A stretch of DNA of 64,000 nt. Origin: Pontibacter sp. FD36 (GTDB lineage Bacteria; Bacteroidota; Bacteroidia; Cytophagales; Hymenobacteraceae). Under the pieces are notes generated by a model, which ran no database searches, was not told the DNA's origin, and saw only the letters and a program-made list of their open reading frames with translations. Position 1 is the stretch's first letter, and each line of letters starts with the position of its first letter. Positions 60,519-64,000 of the stretch are shown piece after piece. Location of the stretch: the NCBI RefSeq assembly GCF_015686655.1, contig NZ_JADPMP010000005.1, positions 283,125 through 347,124 of the forward strand, read 5' to 3'. The position numbers and the translations under genes were made by a program.

Positions 60519-61724
60519 TTACCTGTCCACTTCGCCCAGCACGATATCCACGGAGCCTACAATAGCGATCAGGTCGGCTACCATGCAGCCGCGGCTTATT
60601 TCGGGCAGTACAGATAGGTTCACAAAGCTTGGAGCACGGCCATGGCAGCGGAAAGGCACGTCGCTGCGATCGGTGGTGCGGAAAAAGTAACCCAGCTCGC
60701 CACGAGGCGTTTCGCCCCGGAAGTAAAGTTCCTGTGTGCCGGTCATGCGCATTTTCTTGGGGCAGGCCGCCTGCGGATCAAAGTCTGGGGTGCGCTTGTG
60801 CTCGCCGAGCAGTACATCAAGGCATTGGCTGATGATCTTAACAGACTCGCGGCATTCGAGTGCCCGCACATAGTTGCGGTCCCAGCAGTCGCCGGTGCTG
60901 CCCATGATGCCTTCGCCGATTGGCACTTCAAATTCCAGCTCAGGGTATACGCTATACCCATCGACGCGGCGCAGGTCGTGGCGCAGGCCGGAGCCGCGCA
61001 GCATCGGGCCGGAACAGCCGTAGTTAATGGCTACATCCAGCGGCAGCACGCCTACGTTGGCAGTGCGGTCAATGAAAATCTTATTAGTGAGCAGGATGGT
61101 ATCGAGTTCGTCGAGCTTGGGTTGCAGGTAGTTGATAAACTCACGGCAGCGCTCTTCAAAGCCGATAGGCAGGTCATAGTACAGGCCACCTACCCAAATG
61201 TAGTTATAGAGCATGCGGGCTCCACTTGTCCACTCAAGAAGGCGCTGGATGTGCTCCCGGTCGCGCAGCAGCCACAAAAACGGTGTGAAAGCTCCAATAT
61301 CAATGGCATAGGTACCAATCGCCAGAAAGTGCGAAGCCAATCGGTTGAGCTCTGCTACCAGCACCCGGATGTACTCTACCCGCTTCGGAATCTGATCGGT
61401 TATACCCAATAACTTCTCCACGCCCATGCACCACACATGCTCGGAGTTCATAGCGGCCAGGTAATCCATGCGGTCCACGTAGGGGATGGTCTGGTTGTAG
61501 GCCATGCTCTCGGCGTGCTTCTCGAAGCAGCGATGCAGGTAGCCGATGTGTGGCGCTACATTGGTAATGATCTCCCCGTCTGTAACCACCTCGAGGCGCA
61601 GGACACCGTGCGTGCTCGGGTGCTGCGGCCCCATGTTCACGATCATTTCGCCCGCCCGCAGATTATCCAGGCTGAACTTGTTCGGCTCCGATTGCAGCAA
61701 GTACTCTTTGTGCGTGGTAGACAA
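60519..61724 (-). CDS. nuoD: NADH-quinone oxidoreductase subunit D
   Basis: 401 residues from TTG at 61722-61724, the only start before an upstream in-frame stop; the next ATG would remove 27 residues. Family signatures: NMGPQHPSTHGVLRL, YLHRCFEKHAE, YVDRMDYLAAMNSEH and the C-terminal GSVDIVLGEVDR. Subunit D helps form the quinone pocket of complex I. No other nuo gene is nearby: the left neighbour is the PAP2 gene, the right an AT-rich unrelated region. It may be a second, dispersed copy or part of a scattered complex I set. Confidence 0.95.
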   Translation of the reverse strand: MSTTHKEYLLQSEPNKFSLDNLRAGEMIVNMGPQHPSTHGVLRLEVVTDGEIITNVAPHIGYLHRCFEKHAESMAYNQTIPYVDRMDYLAAMNSEHVWCMGVEKLLGITDQIPKRVEYIRVLVAELNRLASHFLAIGTYAIDIGAFTPFLWLLRDREHIQRLLEWTSGARMLYNYIWVGGLYYDLPIGFEERCREFINYLQPKLDELDTILLTNKIFIDRTANVGVLPLDVAINYGCSGPMLRGSGLRHDLRRVDGYSVYPELEFEVPIGEGIMGSTGDCWDRNYVRALECRESVKIISQCLDVLLGEHKRTPDFDPQAACPKKMRMTGTQELYFRGETPRGELGYFFRTTDRSDVPFRCHGRAPSFVNLSVLPEISRGCMVADLIAIVGSVDIVLGEVDR

Positions 61725-61867
61725 GGGAGAGGTAGAAAGTTAAAAAGTTAGAAAAGTAGAAAGTTAAGCAAAGTTCGGAAAAATGGGGGAATTATGGAGA
61801 AGGAGTTTTGTGTGGAAATACTGAAGCCAAAATTGTATATAAAGCTTCATATATAGTATATTCGGTA

Positions 61868-61909
61868 ATCCGGTTCCGGTTATCTGTCAAAAACGACAAA
61901 AAACCGGAT
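61868..61909. repeat. 8-bp inverted repeat upstream of the gene at 61951
   Basis: ATCCGGTT (61868-61875) and AACCGGAT (61902-61909) lie in the AT-rich gap (61725-61950), ending 42 bases before the start codon. The spacing suits an operator with separated half-sites or a weak hairpin. The rest of this gap has repeated AAGTTAGAAA-like runs next to nuoD and nothing else recognised. Confidence 0.4.
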
Positions 61910-61950
61910 GTTAATTCCGTTTAGCTACAAGTTAGCTCCAATAGGTAATA

Positions 61951-62598
61951 ATGAAGATTAAGCCAAGTATAAGGAATATTAGTATTGTTCTGATAACATT
62001 GATGTTGTTGGCTTACAAGTTATTGCTGGCTTCACAGGACTTTCCAAGCTCTTTTACAAATGGACTTCAAAGAACTGTTGTTTTCATTGCATCCACCATA
62101 CTTATTCTAAATTTAACCTACAGATTAAAATATAAGGGCGTGATTGTGCTAGGATATATAGCTCTAACAATTGCTTTAAGCCACTTAGAATTGTGGAAGA
62201 CTGCAACTAGGAATTATCTAGAAGAGAAGGACAAGTTCTTCTCAGGAATTGTGGCAACACTTCATAATGATACAACCAATCTTTCTTTGGGCCTGTTTCA
62301 GGATTCAGTTGCATACAGAAGGGGGACAGACAGGCAAATCAGCCCCCTCAACTCGGACACCTTTCAAAGCTCTTTGATATCTTTGAGTGAAAACACTGGA
62401 GTAAGAGAAATAGAAAAAGATAAATTTATTACACTCTTTATTTTTAGTCGCTTCATCGACAATGGGTACGGATTAGCCTATATTACTCCTTCAGGTTTAG
62501 AAGAACTCTACAAACAGGAGAACTACAGACTGAATGGGTACCAAATAACAGGTTTGTCCAAGGTTAAAGGTAACTGGTATTATATCTCATTTACTTAA
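61951..62598 (+). CDS. Uncharacterised membrane protein
   Basis: 215 residues. Three likely helices in the first 85 residues (NISIVLITLMLLAYKLLLA, VVFIASTILILNLTY, VIVLGYIALTIALSHL), then a soluble region without recognisable motif (TDRQISPLNSDTF, TPSGLEELYKQENYRLNGYQ). AT-rich and poor in the AGGTATAG octamer, unlike its left neighbours, so probably acquired. I recognise no family. It may form a unit with the gene at 62679. Confidence 0.7.
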   Translation: MKIKPSIRNISIVLITLMLLAYKLLLASQDFPSSFTNGLQRTVVFIASTILILNLTYRLKYKGVIVLGYIALTIALSHLELWKTATRNYLEEKDKFFSGIVATLHNDTTNLSLGLFQDSVAYRRGTDRQISPLNSDTFQSSLISLSENTGVREIEKDKFITLFIFSRFIDNGYGLAYITPSGLEELYKQENYRLNGYQITGLSKVKGNWYYISFT

Positions 62599-62678
62599 AA
62601 GCTAATAGAGCTAACCAAACCTATAGTGCATAAACGCACCATAGTAAAACCGTTGTGGCATAGCAGGATTAAGAAAAG

Positions 62679-63266
62679 ATGGTAGTATTAAGGACAAAAG
62701 AAGCTCTAATAGAAGGCAGACATCTTCCAGAATTTGAACTGAATCAGGGAGAGCTTATGTCACTGTTGGTAGAGTCTTTGGAGTTCGAGCTAATCCTGAA
62801 AGACTACCTGACTGGAAAAAAGCAAAATCCCAATGTGGAGCTTTTAAAGTCCTTCGTCTTTGTTGAGCATACTTCATTTAAGGTGACACTAATTGATAGA
62901 TTGTTGGGAAGGGACTTGGTGCGTCATTTAGTTCAAAAAGAATTCAAAGACTCCAATCAAACGGTAGAATCTATCATGGAAAAGGCGCAGGTAAGTGCTG
63001 ACTGGAGAATTAGGGGTTTGGCAGGAAATCCAAGGCGGATATTGGCTACATTGATGGCACTTGAACATAGTAGCTGTATTATCTATGATGTTACAGGTAT
63101 GGACCCCTTGGGAGCAGAGCGACTGCACCAGATTGTACAGGAAGAAATCAAAACACGTGGGGGAGCTGCAATAGAAATGAATGTGCCAACCTTTAACGGA
63201 AAGCGCTTCCTGCCAAAAGCTGACAAACTAGTTGAAATAAAAATGCCAAACCACAACAAAGTATAG
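62679..63266 (+). CDS. Degenerate ABC-ATPase-like protein
   Basis: 195 residues. The C-terminal half follows an ABC ATPase: WRIRGLAGNPRRILATLMAL lines up with the LSGGQ signature helix, and CIIYDVTGMDPLGAERLHQIV with Walker B and the D-loop. At the N-terminus PEFELNQGELMSLL resembles the strand before Walker A, but no G-x-x-G-x-G-K-S/T follows, and the catalytic Glu is replaced by Val (YDVTG instead of DEPT). ATP hydrolysis looks lost. It may be a regulatory or structural relative. It ends at the left boundary of the cassette-like region. Confidence 0.7.
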   Translation: MVVLRTKEALIEGRHLPEFELNQGELMSLLVESLEFELILKDYLTGKKQNPNVELLKSFVFVEHTSFKVTLIDRLLGRDLVRHLVQKEFKDSNQTVESIMEKAQVSADWRIRGLAGNPRRILATLMALEHSSCIIYDVTGMDPLGAERLHQIVQEEIKTRGGAAIEMNVPTFNGKRFLPKADKLVEIKMPNHNKV

Positions 63267-63303
63267 CAGGTATGCTTCGGCTACGCCTTGCCATCCGTTA
63301 TAC
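63261..63303 (+). other. Left attC-like recombination site (candidate)
   Basis: GTATAGC (63261-63267) and GTTATAC (63297-63303) are complementary at 6 of 7 bases and have the form of the outer boxes of an integron attC site. Between them GGCTACGCC gives a small stem. At 43 bases it is shorter than usual attC sites, so the call rests partly on the companion structure at 63903. Confidence 0.35.
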
Positions 63304-63337
63304 CAGAACGCTGTATGCAATTACAAATAAGAATTTA

Positions 63338-63898
63338 ATGATAATCTTGCCTAACAAAGAAAGACTTATACACGAAAACTTTATTGAATTTTCTTTCAAT
63401 AATGAAGATGAAGATTTCTTGCCCGATTATAAACTTTTTGAAAAGCTCAACTCAACTGAACAATATTATCTTGCTCAAAACTACAACTGGGATAATAATG
63501 GTGAAATTCTAAAGTGGATAATAGAAAGTCATAAATGTGACAAAGGAACTGCATCTTTAATATTTTGGTCAGCAGAACCTGACTCTTATTTTGATAAATC
63601 TGAAAAGGAAATTGCTGAATCTGAAAAGGATATATTTTTGCTTCTAAAAAGAATTGTTGAAAAATTTAATAACAAGGAATTTAGAAGGTCAAATTTGAAG
63701 TATGACCCAACGGAGAAAGTACAAAATGTAGATTGGAGTAAACAAAATGTTGAGTGGAATATCCCTGAAGAACTCAAAATGCCAACAACTGGTTTTAATA
63801 TAATTAGCTTAGGGATAATTCAACATAAAATTTGGCAATGGCAACGTAAACGCAAAGAAGCCAAACGTGCAGCCAAAAGGTTGAAACGGAAAAAATAA
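63338..63898 (+). CDS. DUF4274-like protein in a candidate gene cassette
   Basis: 186 residues from ATG at 63338; the frame opens earlier (63272) but that start is inside the left repeat. The middle segment YYLAQNYNWDNNGEILKWI, followed by ESHKCDKGTASLIFW, matches the DUF4274 pattern. A very basic C-terminus (KRKEAKRAAKRLKRKK) is unusual. No function is known. Strongly AT-rich compared with most of the window. The gene starts 35 bases after one attC-like core and ends four bases before the next, as in integron cassettes. Confidence 0.75.
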   Translation: MIILPNKERLIHENFIEFSFNNEDEDFLPDYKLFEKLNSTEQYYLAQNYNWDNNGEILKWIIESHKCDKGTASLIFWSAEPDSYFDKSEKEIAESEKDIFLLLKRIVEKFNNKEFRRSNLKYDPTEKVQNVDWSKQNVEWNIPEELKMPTTGFNIISLGIIQHKIWQWQRKRKEAKRAAKRLKRKK

Positions 63899-63902
63899 CA
63901 GC

Positions 63903-63981
63903 ATATAACAACTAAGGCTTCGTTGGGTACGAAGTGCCCACAATGAAGCCGTGGTTGCACTGACCGTGCGACGCGTTATGG
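63903..63981 (+). other. attC-like recombination site (candidate)
   Basis: Begins with ATATAAC (63903-63909) and ends with GTTATGG (63975-63981), imperfectly complementary boxes of the attC type. Between them 63909-63956 forms an extended imperfect hairpin (AACTAAGGCTTC against GAAGCCGTGGTT, inner TTGGGT/GCCCAC). Length of 79 bases fits the known attC range. It directly follows the DUF4274-like stop codon. Confidence 0.5.
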
Positions 63982-64000
63982 GTTTTAAGTTGGAAGAAGT

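Noticed and set aside
62618..62650. A third attC-like site before the ABC-like gene (hairpin CTATAGTGC/GCACCATAG)
   Set aside because: The stem is short and there is no GTT-type core box, so the cassette model is limited to 63261-63981.

Overview
This window reads as chromosome from a member of the Bacteroidota, most likely Cytophagales close to Pontibacter/Hymenobacter. The assignment rests on four things seen here: a complete gldKLMN type IX secretion (T9SS) cluster with a PorP/SprF gene and a SprE/PorW-like gene; promoters of the TTTG-N19-TAnnTTTG type; a TonB-dependent receptor with a carboxypeptidase-like N-terminal domain and many lipoproteins; and an ATP synthase operon without the beta and epsilon genes. 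The genus is inferred, with no ribosomal RNA to confirm it. No tRNA, rRNA, CRISPR array or recognisable IS element was found.

Layout. 1-1 kb: 3' part of an AT-rich SGNH hydrolase gene. 1.1-3.9 kb: polA. 4.2-9.9 kb: two exported proteins, one behind a sigma-54-like promoter, then an NtrC-type regulator convergent with a hybrid histidine kinase. 10-12 kb: lemA and two TPM-domain genes. 12-21.4 kb: housekeeping and metabolic singletons (nucleotidyltransferase, 2OG oxygenase, prolyl oligopeptidase, acyl-ACP thioesterase, GNAT, MFS, YdeI/OmdA-like), with a decayed LytTR-like remnant and a palindromic repeat between them. 21.5-25.9 kb: a minus-strand locus of two paralogous lipoproteins, a TonB receptor and a small His-rich exported protein, probably for metal uptake. 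26-32.8 kb: htpG, a YwqK-like lipoprotein, yraN, lipB, a DUF4271 gene and hemD. 33-38.6 kb: porP-gldKLMN. 38.8-45.8 kb (minus): sprE/porW-like gene, class A PBP, uvrC. 46-52 kb: F-type ATP synthase operon. 52-61.7 kb: PafA-like phosphatase, ppa, a UbiA-like protein, nnr, a DUF5686 protein, a PAP2 phosphatase and a lone nuoD. 61.9-64 kb: an AT-rich accessory stretch with a membrane protein, a degenerate ABC-ATPase-like protein and a DUF4274-like gene flanked by integron attC-like structures.

How the genes work together. GldK/GldN form the periplasmic ring, GldL/GldM the proton-driven motor and PorP an outer-membrane partner. The SprE-like lipoprotein in the next operon is known in other species to connect that machinery to the translocon, so most of the core T9SS sits within 13 kb. 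The ATP synthase operon follows directly. The NtrC regulator, the kinase and the sigma-54-like promoter may form one regulatory unit.

The most striking signal not explained by genes is the octamer AGGTATAG/CTATACCT. It occurs all over the window, inside genes in several reading frames and between genes, far above chance, and looks like a genome-wide signature word. The second is the candidate gene cassette at the right edge.
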